From assembly GCF_025836995.1 (NCBI RefSeq), contig NZ_CP107546.1:124001-188000 (forward strand): a DNA stretch of 64,000 nt, read 5' to 3'. This DNA is from Microbacterium sp. M28 (GTDB taxonomy: Bacteria > Actinomycetota > Actinomycetes > Actinomycetales > Microbacteriaceae). Positions within the stretch are counted from its first letter, which is position 1. Each line of letters begins with the position of its first letter. The translations under genes and the position numbers were made by a program. The notes beneath the pieces were generated by a model that was not told the DNA's origin, made no database searches, and saw nothing but the letters and a program-made list of their open reading frames with translations. Shown here piece by piece: positions 42,232-53,082 of this stretch.

Positions 42232-43428
42232 ATGAACATCGTGGTCGGCGTGACGGGCGGCATCGCCGCGTACAAGGCAGTGCATCTGGTGCGGCTGCTG
42301 ATCAAGGACGGGCACGACGTGACGGTGATCCCCACCGAGGACGCGCTGCGCTTCGTCGGGCTTCCCACCTGGGAGGCGGTCAGCCGCAACCCGGTCACCA
42401 CCAGTGTCCACGATGACGTCGCTCGGGTCCGCCATGTCGCGCTCGGCCAGGCCGCGGACCTCGTCATCGTTGCGCCCGCGACGGCGAACACGATCGCGAA
42501 GATGACCGCCGGGCTCGCCGACGACCTGCTCGGCACCACGCTGCTCGCCACGACGGCGCCGGTCGTCATCGCGCCCGCGATGCACACCGAGATGTGGCGC
42601 CACCCGGCGACCCAGGCCAACATCGGCACGCTCCGCGCCCGGGGCGTGCTCATCGCCGGCCCGGATGACGGCGAACTCACCGGGGGAGACTCCGGCCCAG
42701 GGCGGATGCTCGAGCCGGAGGCGATCGTGGCTGCGGCGCTCGCCGCTCTGCGACCGCAGGATCTCGCCGGCGTCCGCGTCGTGGTCTCGACGGGCGGAAC
42801 GCGCGAACCGCTCGATCCGGTGCGCTTCCTCGGCAACCGCTCCAGCGGCAGGCAGGGCACCGCGCTCGCTCTCGCGGCCGCGGACCGTGGCGCCGAAGTC
42901 GTCCTGGTCGCCGCGAACGTCGCCGGCGAGGTGCTCGCGGATGCCATGCGCCCCGGCATCCGGATCGAGCACGTCGGCACCGCCACCGAGCTCGGCGCAG
43001 CGATGCGCGGCGAAGCCGAGAACGCGGATGTGCTCGTGATGGCCGCCGCCGTCGCCGACTACCGCCCGGCCGAGACGGCGCAGCGCAAGCTCACCAAGGA
43101 GGCCGGCCCTCTGGAGCGCATCGAGCTGATCGAGAACGAGGACATCGTCGCCGGGCTCGCCGCCGGGCGACGCGCGGCGCAGACCGTCGTGGCATTCGCC
43201 GCCGAAACCCCACGGGACGAGCAGGAGCTGCTCGACCGCGCTCGCCGCAAGCGCGAACGCAAGGGCGTCGACCTGCTCGTCGTCAACGAGGTCGGCTGGG
43301 ACCGGGGTTTCGAGTCGGCGGAGAACACCGTGCAGATCGTCGCGGACACGGGGGTCGTCGGTGAGGCATCCGGCACCAAACGTCAGGTCGCGGATGCCGT
43401 GTGGGATGCCGTGATCGCCGTGCGCTGA
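42232..43428 (+). CDS. coaBC: Bifunctional phosphopantothenoylcysteine decarboxylase/synthetase
   Basis: A 398-aa coenzyme A biosynthesis enzyme. The CoaC flavoprotein half (about 1-180) has VVGVTGGIAAYKAVHLVRLL, the catalytic His in VRHVALGQAADL, and PAMHTEMW, in place of the usual PxMNxxMW. The CoaB half has VVVSTGGTREPLDPVRFLGNRSSGRQG and MAAAVADYRP. The ATG at 42232 is 6 nt after GAGAAT (42220-42225), a likely leaderless promoter. Confidence 0.96.
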   Translation: MNIVVGVTGGIAAYKAVHLVRLLIKDGHDVTVIPTEDALRFVGLPTWEAVSRNPVTTSVHDDVARVRHVALGQAADLVIVAPATANTIAKMTAGLADDLLGTTLLATTAPVVIAPAMHTEMWRHPATQANIGTLRARGVLIAGPDDGELTGGDSGPGRMLEPEAIVAAALAALRPQDLAGVRVVVSTGGTREPLDPVRFLGNRSSGRQGTALALAAADRGAEVVLVAANVAGEVLADAMRPGIRIEHVGTATELGAAMRGEAENADVLVMAAAVADYRPAETAQRKLTKEAGPLERIELIENEDIVAGLAAGRRAAQTVVAFAAETPRDEQELLDRARRKRERKGVDLLVVNEVGWDRGFESAENTVQIVADTGVVGEASGTKRQVADAVWDAVIAVR

Positions 43429-43534
43429 AGCGGTGGTATCTCCGGCTGGCGCGTGTTGCTCGAGGACGGTGCGGATGCGAGGCTTCAAGGAGGCTGATCC
43501 GCGTTCGGGCGGATCGCAGGATGGAGGACCACCC

Positions 43535-45403
43535 GTGAGTTCCAACGACGCGACACCGGCTATCGTCGCTCAGCAGAGGGCACTGCGCGACAGCCTGCCG
43601 TTCGCGGACGAGGCAGATCTCGAAGCGGCTGACCGAGGATTCCTCGGCACCCTCGACGACCCGAAGATCCGCAATGCCGCCGGCGAGGTCGTGTGGGACG
43701 CGTCGACGTACGACTTCCTGTCCGGCGAGGGGCCGGATACCGTGAACCCGAGCCTGTGGCGTCAGTCGAAGCTGGTCGCCAAGCACGGCCTGTTCGAGGT
43801 CATCCCCGGCCTCTATCAGGCGCGTGGCCTGGACCTGTCGGTCATGACGTTCGTCGAGGGCGACACCGGTGTGATCGTGATCGATCCGCTCATTTCCAAG
43901 GAGACCGCCGCGGCCGCGCTCGCTCTGTACCGGACCCATCGCGGCGATCGTCCGATCACGGCGGTGATCCACACGCACTCCCACATCGATCACTTCGGCG
44001 GCGTGCAGGGAATCGTCGACGAAGCCGATGTCGCCGCCGGCCGGGTGCAGATCATCGTCCCCGAGGGCATGGTCGAGCACGCCGTCGCCGAGAACGTCTA
44101 CGCCGGCACGGCGATGGGACGACGCGCGGGCTACATGTACGGCGCGGCGCTGGACCGCGGCCCCAAGGGCGCCGTGGGTGCAGGCCTCGGTCAGACGACC
44201 TCGACCGGCGAGGCGACGCTCATCCCGCCGACGCGGGAGATCACCACCACGGGCGAGACGCACACGGTCGACGGACTCGAGATCGTGTTCCAGATGGCCC
44301 CGGGGACCGAGGCGCCCAGTGAGATGCACTTCTACTTCCCGAAGTACCGCGCGCTGTGCATGGCGGAGAACGCCACGCACACGCTGCACAACCTGCTGAC
44401 GCTGCGCGGAGCGGTCGTGCGGGACCCGCACGTGTGGTCGCGTTACCTGACCGAGGCGATCGAACGCTTCGGCGACGAGGTCGACGTCGTCTTCGCTTCG
44501 CACCACTGGCCGACGTGGGGCAACGCGGAGATTCGCCACTTCCTCGGCTTGCAGCGCGATCTGTACGGATACCTGCACGACCAGACGCTGCGGATGCTCA
44601 ACCAGGGAATGACGGGTGCGGAGATCGCAGAGGACATCCAGCTTCCCCCGGTGCTGGAGCACGCCTGGCACGCGCGCGGCTACTACGGCTCCGTGAGCCA
44701 CAATGTCAAAGCCATCTACCAGCGCTACATGGGCTGGTTCGACGGGAATCCGGCCCGGCTGTGGCCGCACCCGCCCAAGGCGCAGGCCACCCGCTACGTC
44801 GAAGCCCTCGGCGGCATCGACCGTGTGCTCGAACTCGCGAAGACGGCCTTCGACGCGGGCGACTTCCGGTGGGCCGCGACCCTGCTCGACCACGCCGTGT
44901 TCGTCGAGCCGGACAACGCGGCCGTGCGCGAGCAGTACGCCGACACGCTCGAGCAGCTCGGGTACGGCGCCGAGAACGGCACCTGGCGGAACTTCTTCCT
45001 CTCCGGCGCGACCGAGCTGCGCACCGGCAACTTCGGCACGCCGACGGTCACGAACGCCCCGGCGATCGTCGCGCAGCTCACGCCGGAGCAGCTCTTCGAC
45101 GCCGTCGCGATCACGGTCGACGGACCGCGGGCATGGGACCTCGATCTCGCATTCGACATCACGCTGTCGGATCTGGACAGGTCGTTCCACGTGACCCTGC
45201 GCAATGGCGTCCTCGTGTACGTCGAGAAGGATCCCGCGGGAGCCGACCCGCACCTCACCCTGACGAAGCAGCGCCTGATCGCGCTCGCCGCCGGCGACCG
45301 CGAATCCGACGGGATCGAGGCGACGGGCGGCACGGAGGTCATCGACCAGCTGCTCGCTGTGCTGTCGCCCGGAGACCCGGCGTTCGAGATCGTCCTGCCG
45401 TAG
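43535..45403 (+). CDS. Alkylsulfatase, metallo-beta-lactamase type (SdsA1-like)
   Basis: 622 aa. The zinc-binding HTHSHIDHFGG starts at residue 146, AENATHTLHN and HHWPTWGNAEI supply further ligands, an alkyl-sulfatase dimerisation helix region follows (about 350-490), and a SCP2-like C-terminal domain (about 515-620) binds the alkyl chain. It hydrolyses primary alkyl sulfates such as SDS to alcohol and sulfate. It needs no formylglycine and so is independent of the FGE at 24534. No signal peptide is seen. GTG at 43535, with GGAGG 7 nt upstream. Supply of sulfate to the cys genes is the inferred role. Confidence 0.92.
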   Translation: MSSNDATPAIVAQQRALRDSLPFADEADLEAADRGFLGTLDDPKIRNAAGEVVWDASTYDFLSGEGPDTVNPSLWRQSKLVAKHGLFEVIPGLYQARGLDLSVMTFVEGDTGVIVIDPLISKETAAAALALYRTHRGDRPITAVIHTHSHIDHFGGVQGIVDEADVAAGRVQIIVPEGMVEHAVAENVYAGTAMGRRAGYMYGAALDRGPKGAVGAGLGQTTSTGEATLIPPTREITTTGETHTVDGLEIVFQMAPGTEAPSEMHFYFPKYRALCMAENATHTLHNLLTLRGAVVRDPHVWSRYLTEAIERFGDEVDVVFASHHWPTWGNAEIRHFLGLQRDLYGYLHDQTLRMLNQGMTGAEIAEDIQLPPVLEHAWHARGYYGSVSHNVKAIYQRYMGWFDGNPARLWPHPPKAQATRYVEALGGIDRVLELAKTAFDAGDFRWAATLLDHAVFVEPDNAAVREQYADTLEQLGYGAENGTWRNFFLSGATELRTGNFGTPTVTNAPAIVAQLTPEQLFDAVAITVDGPRAWDLDLAFDITLSDLDRSFHVTLRNGVLVYVEKDPAGADPHLTLTKQRLIALAAGDRESDGIEATGGTEVIDQLLAVLSPGDPAFEIVLP

Positions 45404-45431
45404 CATCCCGGCGGGCAGCGTCCGGGTGACC

Positions 45432-45478
45432 GAACAGGAGGTCGCCGTGAGAATTCACTCGCGGCGATCTTCCTGTTC
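45432..45478. terminator. Hairpin terminator after the alkylsulfatase gene
   Basis: GAACAGGAGGTCGCCGTGAG (45432-45451) pairs with 45458-45478 with one bulge and a few mismatches around a 6-nt loop containing GAATTC. It sits 29 nt past the stop and separates this gene from the next one in the same direction. Confidence 0.65.
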
Positions 45479-45505
45479 TCCCGATGCTTCCGGCAGAATC
45501 GCAGC

Positions 45506-46123
45506 ATGACCGAGACGACCAGACAGCGCCGGGACGTCTTCGACGTCATCGCGGTTTTCGTGCTGTCGATCACCGCCGTCCTGACCGCGTGGTGCGGCTT
45601 CGAGTCCTCCAAGTGGGGCGGCGACATGTCGATCGCCTTCAGCGAGGCATCCGGTGCGCGCATCAACTCCGGCGTCGCCGACGGCACCGCACGCGACGCG
45701 CGCCAGTACGACCTCACGATCTGGACCGAGTGGGTGCTCGCCGATCGCGCACAGGATGCCGAACTGACGGCGTACATCGAGGAGCGGTTCAGCCCGGAGT
45801 TCGCGGTCGCGTTCGAGGCGTGGGAAGAGGGCGGGCGCGAGGAGCGCGGTCCCTTCGTGATGGACGAGTACGTACCGCCGGGGAGTGAGGAGGCGGCCGC
45901 ACTGTCCGAGCGTGCCGACACCCGATTCGCCGATGCGCTGGAGAGCAATCAGCGCGGCGACAATTACACGCTGCTGACCGTGCTGTTCGCTCTCGTGCTG
46001 TTCCTCACCGCGATGTCGCAGCGCGATCTCGTGATGTGGGTGCGGTGGGTGCTGCTCGGTCTCGCTGTCGTCGTCGGCGTGACCGGCGCGATCATCATGC
46101 TGACGTTCCCGATCCTGATCTGA
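45506..46123 (+). CDS. Membrane protein, three predicted helices
   Basis: 205 aa. One helix near the N-terminus (VIAVFVLSITAVLTAWCGFESSKW), a soluble central stretch (about 45-150: DLTIWTEWVLADRAQDAELTAYI), and two helices at the C-terminus (LLTVLFALVLFLTAMSQRDL, VLLGLAVVVGVTGAIIMLTF). The ESSKWGG...SGARINS pattern resembles the DUF4337-like proteins of unknown role. CAGAAT (45494-45499) is 6 nt before the ATG. The last 29 nt overlap the end of the convergent TPR-protein gene. Confidence 0.75.
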   Translation: MTETTRQRRDVFDVIAVFVLSITAVLTAWCGFESSKWGGDMSIAFSEASGARINSGVADGTARDARQYDLTIWTEWVLADRAQDAELTAYIEERFSPEFAVAFEAWEEGGREERGPFVMDEYVPPGSEEAAALSERADTRFADALESNQRGDNYTLLTVLFALVLFLTAMSQRDLVMWVRWVLLGLAVVVGVTGAIIMLTFPILI

Positions 46124-47387
46124 GCCGGTGGCGCCCGGGACGGGGATCATGTCCGCCGAACGCGGCGACGCGATCCCAGATCCATTCCGCCGGGCTCGGC
46201 GCTACCTCGACATCGGGCACTCCGGGTGAGCGGTGGTAGAGCTTTCCGCCGACTCCTTCGAGGAGGTAGTCGCCGGCGTCATCCGTGAAGACCACCTGGA
46301 AGTAGTCGGGCTTGTCCTCCCAGTCGCCCCACGCCGCGGGGTCGTTCTCGACGGAGTCGTCCAGCTCGGCGACCTCGGCGCCGGTCATCAGCCGGAATCG
46401 CTCGCCAGCACCCCAGAGTCCGCCGGTGCCGGGCTCCTGACCGTCGTGCCACGCGAGGATCGTGTCCTCGCCGCCGCTCGCGCGGGCGGCTTCCCGGTCG
46501 AGCGGCGGCCGCAGCGCAGCCGCCAGATCCTCGGGCATCACCTCGTCGAGCGCGGCCAGCGCATCCGCGAGGTCGGCGCGGAACGCCTTGGCCACGAACC
46601 GGCGCCAGGCGTACTCGCCCATCTGCGCCTCGCGCATGGTGTCCATCGTCGCGGCGCCGGACCGGATCGGCTCGAGGAAGCCACGCGTGATCCGGACGCC
46701 GTACTGCGCGAGGTCCATGGTCGGATCCTCGCGCAGCACGCGCTCGAACAGAGCGAGGGCGTCCTCCGGCCGGTAACCGCACAGGTAGGCGTACCCGAGC
46801 GTCAGCGCGAGCAGGGACTCGGTCGGGTCGGCCGCGTACGCCTCCTCGGCGGCGGGCAGCAGCCGCTCGGGGCTCGCCGCCGTCGCGAACAGTCGGGTGG
46901 CGCGCTGGCCCAACGCGAGGGAGTACTCGTGGTCGCCCTGCGCGGCGGCGATCCCGACCGCCTCGTCGATCAGACGCCAGCCCGCTTCCGCTTCGCCGGT
47001 GTACGCCATCGCGCTGCCGAGCTCCATGTGCTCGATCCAGTCCGCATCCGGCTGTTCACGCAGCACGATCTCGGAGAGACGCCGCGCCTCGGCGAAATCG
47101 CCTTCGGACATCTCGAGGTCGCGCAACTTCTTCACGGAGTTGAGGTACTGGCGATCCCGACGCCCCATGAGGTTCTGCAGCAGGCGCCTCGCCTCGTCGA
47201 TCTCGCCGCATGCCTCGCGGTGCAGCGCGGTGAGGATGATCATTCCGGTGAAGGTGGGCTCGCGTGCGAGCACGCTGCCCGCGAGTTCGGGGATGCGCGG
47301 GTGCGTCGGCTGCACACCGTAGAGCTCCCAGGCGAGGTCCCTGTCGTGCTCGATGGCCGCGCGCTCCTGGTCCGTCGGCCTGCTCAT
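46095..47387 (-). CDS. TPR-type helical repeat protein, paralogue B of the AAA+ operon
   Basis: 430 aa. The helical N-terminal two thirds hold degenerate TPR-like pairs (LAREPTFTGMIILTALHREACGEIDEARRLL; TLGYAYLCGYRPEDALALFERVLREDPT). A conserved C-terminal domain has GEDTILAWHDGQEPGTGGLWG, DDAGDYLLEGVGGKLYHRSPGVPDVEVAPSPAEWIWDRVAAFGG. The same blocks recur in the next gene, 47384-48655. ATG 47387 overlaps the stop of that gene. Function unknown; co-expression suggests it is a partner or client of the AAA+ ATPase encoded at 48655-49893. Confidence 0.75.
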   Translation of the reverse strand: MSRPTDQERAAIEHDRDLAWELYGVQPTHPRIPELAGSVLAREPTFTGMIILTALHREACGEIDEARRLLQNLMGRRDRQYLNSVKKLRDLEMSEGDFAEARRLSEIVLREQPDADWIEHMELGSAMAYTGEAEAGWRLIDEAVGIAAAQGDHEYSLALGQRATRLFATAASPERLLPAAEEAYAADPTESLLALTLGYAYLCGYRPEDALALFERVLREDPTMDLAQYGVRITRGFLEPIRSGAATMDTMREAQMGEYAWRRFVAKAFRADLADALAALDEVMPEDLAAALRPPLDREAARASGGEDTILAWHDGQEPGTGGLWGAGERFRLMTGAEVAELDDSVENDPAAWGDWEDKPDYFQVVFTDDAGDYLLEGVGGKLYHRSPGVPDVEVAPSPAEWIWDRVAAFGGHDPRPGRHRLRSGSGTSA

Positions 47388-48655
47388 GAGCGCGGCATCC
47401 TTCCCGGGCGCGGCTCGGCGCCGCCGAAGTCGACGACGCGATCCCACAGCCAGTCGGCGAGGCTCGGCGCGATCTCGGCGTCCGGAACTCCGGGCCGGCG
47501 GAGGTACAGCCGTTCGGCATACCCCTGGAAGTAGTACGCGCCCGCGTCGTCGGTGGCGATCGGGACGAAGACCTCTTCTTCGGGCCAGGCGGGCCAGGCG
47601 CCGGGCTGCTGCGCCTTCGCGACCAGAGCATCGATCTCGGCGCTCGAAAGCAGTCGCACCGCCTCGTCGAGTCCCCACGCCCCGCCCGTGCCCGGATCCT
47701 GGCCGTCATGCCAGCCGAGGAGCTCGCCGTTCCCCTCCGTGGACTCGAGCTTCTTCCTGCGCAGCGGGCCGCGCAGCACGCGGACGAGTGCGCGCGGGAG
47801 CACGCGGCTCAGTGCGGCCAACGCGTGTGCGATGTCGAGGTCGAAGATCTGCTCGTGCATCATCCGCCACATCATCTCGCCCATGCCGGCCTCGCGGAGC
47901 TGATCCATCGTCGTGTCACCGCGTTCGATCGGATCGAGGAACCCGCGCGCCATGATCATGCCGCTCTGCGCGACGACATCGGTCGGGTCCTCCCGCAGCA
48001 CGCGCTGGAACAGGTCGCGTGCGTCCGCCGCGCGGTAGTCGAACAGGTAGGCGTAGCCGAGGGCGGTCGACAGCAGCGTCTCCGACGGATTGACGGCGAT
48101 CGCGGCCTCGGCGGCGGGGCGGTAGCGCTCCGGCGGTGCGCCGGTCGTGAGGAAGAGCAGCGCCCGCTTGGTGAGGACCGTCGGGATGAGGTCCGGGTCG
48201 ACCTCACCCGTCCACGCGACCGCCTCGTCCATGAGGTCCCACCCTGCGGTGCGGCTGCCGGTGTACACGGTCGCAGCGCCGAGCATCATGAGGTCGAGCC
48301 ATCCGACATCCGCACCACCGGCCATGACCTGTTCGGCGAGTCGGAGCGCTTCGTCGAACCGCCGGTCCTCGTACTCGAGATCGCGGAGGATGCGCAACGC
48401 GGTGAGCTGATAGCCGTCCTGCAGTCCGATGAGCTCGCGAAGCGCTTTCCTGGCATCGTCGAGATCGCCGCGGGCCTGGTGATGCAGGGCGAGGATCAGA
48501 TAGGTGCCCGTGAACGTCGGTTCGCGGGCGAGCACGCTGTGGCTCAGGGCCGCGATCCTGCGGTTGGTCGGCTGGGCGCCGAGCAGCTCGAGGGCGAGGT
48601 CGCGGTCCCGGATGATGGCGGCCTGTTCGAGGTCGCCGTGGTCGCCGCCGCGCAT
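47384..48655 (-). CDS. TPR-type helical repeat protein, paralogue A of the AAA+ operon
   Basis: 423 aa, colinear with the 46095-47387 product over its full length: LAREPTFTGTYLILALHHQARGDLDDARKAL, ALGYAYLFDYRAADARDLFQRVLREDPT, LLGWHDGQDPGTGGAWGLDEAVRLL, and DDAGAYYFQGYAERLYLRRPGVPDAEIAPSLADWLWDRVVDFGG. The pair is an in-operon duplication with clear divergence. The start ATG 48655 overlaps the stop of the AAA+ gene. No enzymatic motif is visible. Confidence 0.75.
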   Translation of the reverse strand: MRGGDHGDLEQAAIIRDRDLALELLGAQPTNRRIAALSHSVLAREPTFTGTYLILALHHQARGDLDDARKALRELIGLQDGYQLTALRILRDLEYEDRRFDEALRLAEQVMAGGADVGWLDLMMLGAATVYTGSRTAGWDLMDEAVAWTGEVDPDLIPTVLTKRALLFLTTGAPPERYRPAAEAAIAVNPSETLLSTALGYAYLFDYRAADARDLFQRVLREDPTDVVAQSGMIMARGFLDPIERGDTTMDQLREAGMGEMMWRMMHEQIFDLDIAHALAALSRVLPRALVRVLRGPLRRKKLESTEGNGELLGWHDGQDPGTGGAWGLDEAVRLLSSAEIDALVAKAQQPGAWPAWPEEEVFVPIATDDAGAYYFQGYAERLYLRRPGVPDAEIAPSLADWLWDRVVDFGGAEPRPGRMPRS

Positions 48656-49893
48656 CACCGCATGCCGTGCTTGACGCGGTAGGTCCGAAGCTGATCGAAG
48701 GTGCCGTCGTCTGCGCCGTACTCCAGCACGGGGGCGACCTGATCGAACCACGTCCTGGTCGAGGGTGTGATGCTCGCCGCCGCCTCGAGCAGGCCGGCGG
48801 TGGTGACGGGGACGATCGCTCCCGCGGCCATCGACGCGGTGAGCGACTGCTGCAGCGCCTGCTTCGCGACCTGCGCGATGTCGGCGCCCGAGAACCCCTC
48901 GGTCGCGGCGGCGACGGCGATGATGTCGACGTCGTCCTGGGGCTTGCCGTCGAGGTCGCCCTGCAGGATCGCGGCGCGGGCGACAGCATCCGGCGGCAGC
49001 ACGAGCACGGTCTTGTCGATGCGCCCAGGGCGGCGCAGCGCGGGGTCGATGTCCCACGGGCGGTTCGTCGCGGCGAGGAAGTACACACCGTCGTTCTCGC
49101 TCGTGACACCGTCGAGCTCTTCGAGCAGCTGCGTCACGATCATGCGCATCGACTGCGACCCTCCACCGCCCGAAGACCGCCGGCCGCCGAGAGCGTCGAA
49201 CTCGTCGAAGAAGATCACGCACGGCGCGGCTGCCCTGGCGTCGTGGAAGACGCTCTGGATCGCCTTCTCGCTCTCGCCGATGTACGCGCTGAGCAGGTCG
49301 GCCAGCGTGACGTGGATGAAGGATGCGCCGAGGTCGCCGGCGATCGCCTTCGCGATGAACGTCTTGCCGCATCCCGGGGGGCCGTACATCAGGAGCGATC
49401 CGCCGGCCTTCTGCCCGAACGCCGCCGCGAGGGCCGGGTTGCGCAACGGAGCGAGGAAGGTCGAGTCGAGGTGCTGCTTGACCTCCGCGAGGCCGGCGAC
49501 GTCCGCGAGCGTCACCTGCGGACGCTCGGCATCCCACAGGCCGGGCTGTTCGATCCGATCCTCGTCCGCCGCGTCATCGTCCGACGGGGCGGAGACGCGG
49601 GATGGCGCCGGCGGGACGGATGCTGCGGCGGGCGTCGCTGGTTCTGGCGCCGGTCCGGATCGCTCGGTGCCCCCGCTTCTGGTGCGCAGTCGCGCCGCCA
49701 TCAGCCGAGCCCGCAGGACGCGAGCGCGAGCCGGGTCGCCGCCGTGCGCCTCGAACGCGTCGATCTCGGCCGCTGCGCGGTCGACGTCGTGCTCCAACAG
49801 GAGCGTGATGTAGTCCTCCCGCAGTGCGATGTTCTGCGGATCCTGCGCCACCTCGGCGGCGATCACCTCGAGGAATTCGTCGTTCTGCGCCAT
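48655..49893 (-). CDS. AAA+ ATPase with helical N-terminal domain
   Basis: 412 aa. Residues 1-70 are a helical TPR-like hairpin region, 71-125 a Pro/Ala linker. The AAA module has Walker A GPPGCGKT (171-178), a pore-loop-like AYIGESEK (203-210), Walker B VIFFDE (226-231), sensor-1 ATNRP (275-279), and arginine-finger region RRPGRID (287-293), then an AAA-lid helix bundle (EGFSGADIAQVAKQAL). This is the p97/FtsH/katanin-like clade, without a protease domain. First gene of an operon with two TPR paralogues, and head-to-head with clpB, 150 nt apart. A remodelling or disassembly machine with dedicated adaptors is a reasonable guess. Confidence 0.85.
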   Translation of the reverse strand: MAQNDEFLEVIAAEVAQDPQNIALREDYITLLLEHDVDRAAAEIDAFEAHGGDPARARVLRARLMAARLRTRSGGTERSGPAPEPATPAAASVPPAPSRVSAPSDDDAADEDRIEQPGLWDAERPQVTLADVAGLAEVKQHLDSTFLAPLRNPALAAAFGQKAGGSLLMYGPPGCGKTFIAKAIAGDLGASFIHVTLADLLSAYIGESEKAIQSVFHDARAAAPCVIFFDEFDALGGRRSSGGGGSQSMRMIVTQLLEELDGVTSENDGVYFLAATNRPWDIDPALRRPGRIDKTVLVLPPDAVARAAILQGDLDGKPQDDVDIIAVAAATEGFSGADIAQVAKQALQQSLTASMAAGAIVPVTTAGLLEAAASITPSTRTWFDQVAPVLEYGADDGTFDQLRTYRVKHGMR

Positions 49894-49967
49894 CCTGGCC
49901 CCCCGCCGTCGTCGTGAACACCTTGATTCTCGCAGATGCACCGGACACGATCCGAAGGGGGCTCCGG

Positions 49968-50018
49968 TTGATCCGCGGCGCGCGAAGAGGTAAAGTTGAG
50001 TCACCACCACTCAACTTT
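49968..50018 (+). promoter_or_regulatory. clpB promoter with perfect HAIR operator
   Basis: TTGATC (49968-49973), a 17-bp spacer and TAAAGT (49991-49996) form the promoter. AAAGTTGAGT-N7-ACTCAACTTT (49992-50018) is a perfect 10-bp inverted repeat with HAIR core and 7-bp centre, covering the -10 and the start site. The register of -10 and operator is the same as at dnaK (TAnAGTTGAGT), so HspR should block RNA polymerase in the same way at both. The divergent AAA+ operon starts 75 nt beyond the -35 and might also be affected. Confidence 0.88.
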
Positions 50019-50043
50019 GATGAAGGAGTCCCCAGGAGGACAG

Positions 50044-52188
<2,145 letters not shown>

Positions 52189-52205
52189 CGTCCTGTGAAC
52201 CCGGC

Positions 52206-52272
52206 GGCACGGATGTCGGGCCGATTCCCACCGGGCGGGCGACACGCCGCGGAATCGCCTGACATCCGTGCC
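52206..52272. repeat. Inverted repeat between clpB and paaG
   Basis: GGCACGGATGTC...CGATTCC (52206-52228) pairs with GGAATCG...GACATCCGTGCC (52251-52272) with one bulge and a mismatch. A third partial copy, CCCGACATCCGT, follows at 52277-52288. It fills a convergent gap and is probably a terminator, but its sequence is unlike the other hairpin families in the window. Confidence 0.65.
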
Positions 52273-52301
52273 TGGTCCCGACATCCGTCCCTCAGACGGC
52301 G

Positions 52302-53072
52302 TCAGTACCCGGTGAACTCCGGCTTCCGCTTCTCCTGGAACGCGGCGAATCCCTCGCGATAGTCGCTCGTGTCGCACAGTTCGGCCTGGGCCACGTTCTC
52401 CAGCACGACGGCATCCCACAACGACAGCCGCTCGTCCCGGATGCGGGCGATCAGCCGCTTGGACGCCAGGAACGCCGCGGTGGCTCCGGAGGCCGCGCGC
52501 ACCGCGGCATCCGTCGTCGCCTGCTGCACCTCGTCGGCGGGCATCACCTGCGAGAAGAGGCCGGACGCGACCGCCTCGGTTCCCGTCATGAGCCGACCGG
52601 TGTAGATCAGGTCGAGGGTCTTGTGCGGGCCGAGCCGGTCCAGGAACAGTGCATGCCCGCCGGAGTCGAGCGTCGCTCCCAGGGCCGCGAACGGCGAGCC
52701 GATCTTCGCCGTGTCGGCGACGTAGACGACGTCCGTCGCGATGAGCAGTCCGAGACCGACGCCGAGGCATGCGCCCTGCGCTGCGGCGAACGTCGGCGCG
52801 GGGAAAGCCGCCATCCGCTGCAGCAGGGGGGTCACGAGGCCGCCGAGGTAACCGATCACGTCATCGGTCGCGGGGTCGACGCCTGAGATGTCGCGACCGG
52901 CGCAGAACCCCGCGCCCTCGCCGCTCAGCACCAGGGCGCGGACTCCGGCATCCTCGGCCCGATCGTATGCGTCGCCGAGCGCGAGCAGGGCCTGCGGATC
53001 CAGGGCGTTGCGCTTCTCCGGAGCGTTCAGCACCACATGGGCGACGTCGCCGTCGATCGTCAGCTCGATCAC
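52302..53072 (-). CDS. paaG: Enoyl-CoA hydratase/isomerase family, PaaG-like
   Basis: 256-aa crotonase-fold protein. The oxyanion-hole segment is GFCAGRDISG (about 55-64) and the second is GACLGVGLGLLIATDVVY. LDSGGHALFLDRLG carries an Asp where hydratases have the catalytic Glu, the pattern of PaaG, which isomerises the ring epoxide of phenylacetyl-CoA to the oxepin. GTG start with GAGGAG upstream. It is last in paaABCDE-paaG, 10 nt after paaE. Confidence 0.87.
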   Translation of the reverse strand: MIELTIDGDVAHVVLNAPEKRNALDPQALLALGDAYDRAEDAGVRALVLSGEGAGFCAGRDISGVDPATDDVIGYLGGLVTPLLQRMAAFPAPTFAAAQGACLGVGLGLLIATDVVYVADTAKIGSPFAALGATLDSGGHALFLDRLGPHKTLDLIYTGRLMTGTEAVASGLFSQVMPADEVQQATTDAAVRAASGATAAFLASKRLIARIRDERLSLWDAVVLENVAQAELCDTSDYREGFAAFQEKRKPEFTGY

Positions 53073-53082
53073 GGAGCTCTCC

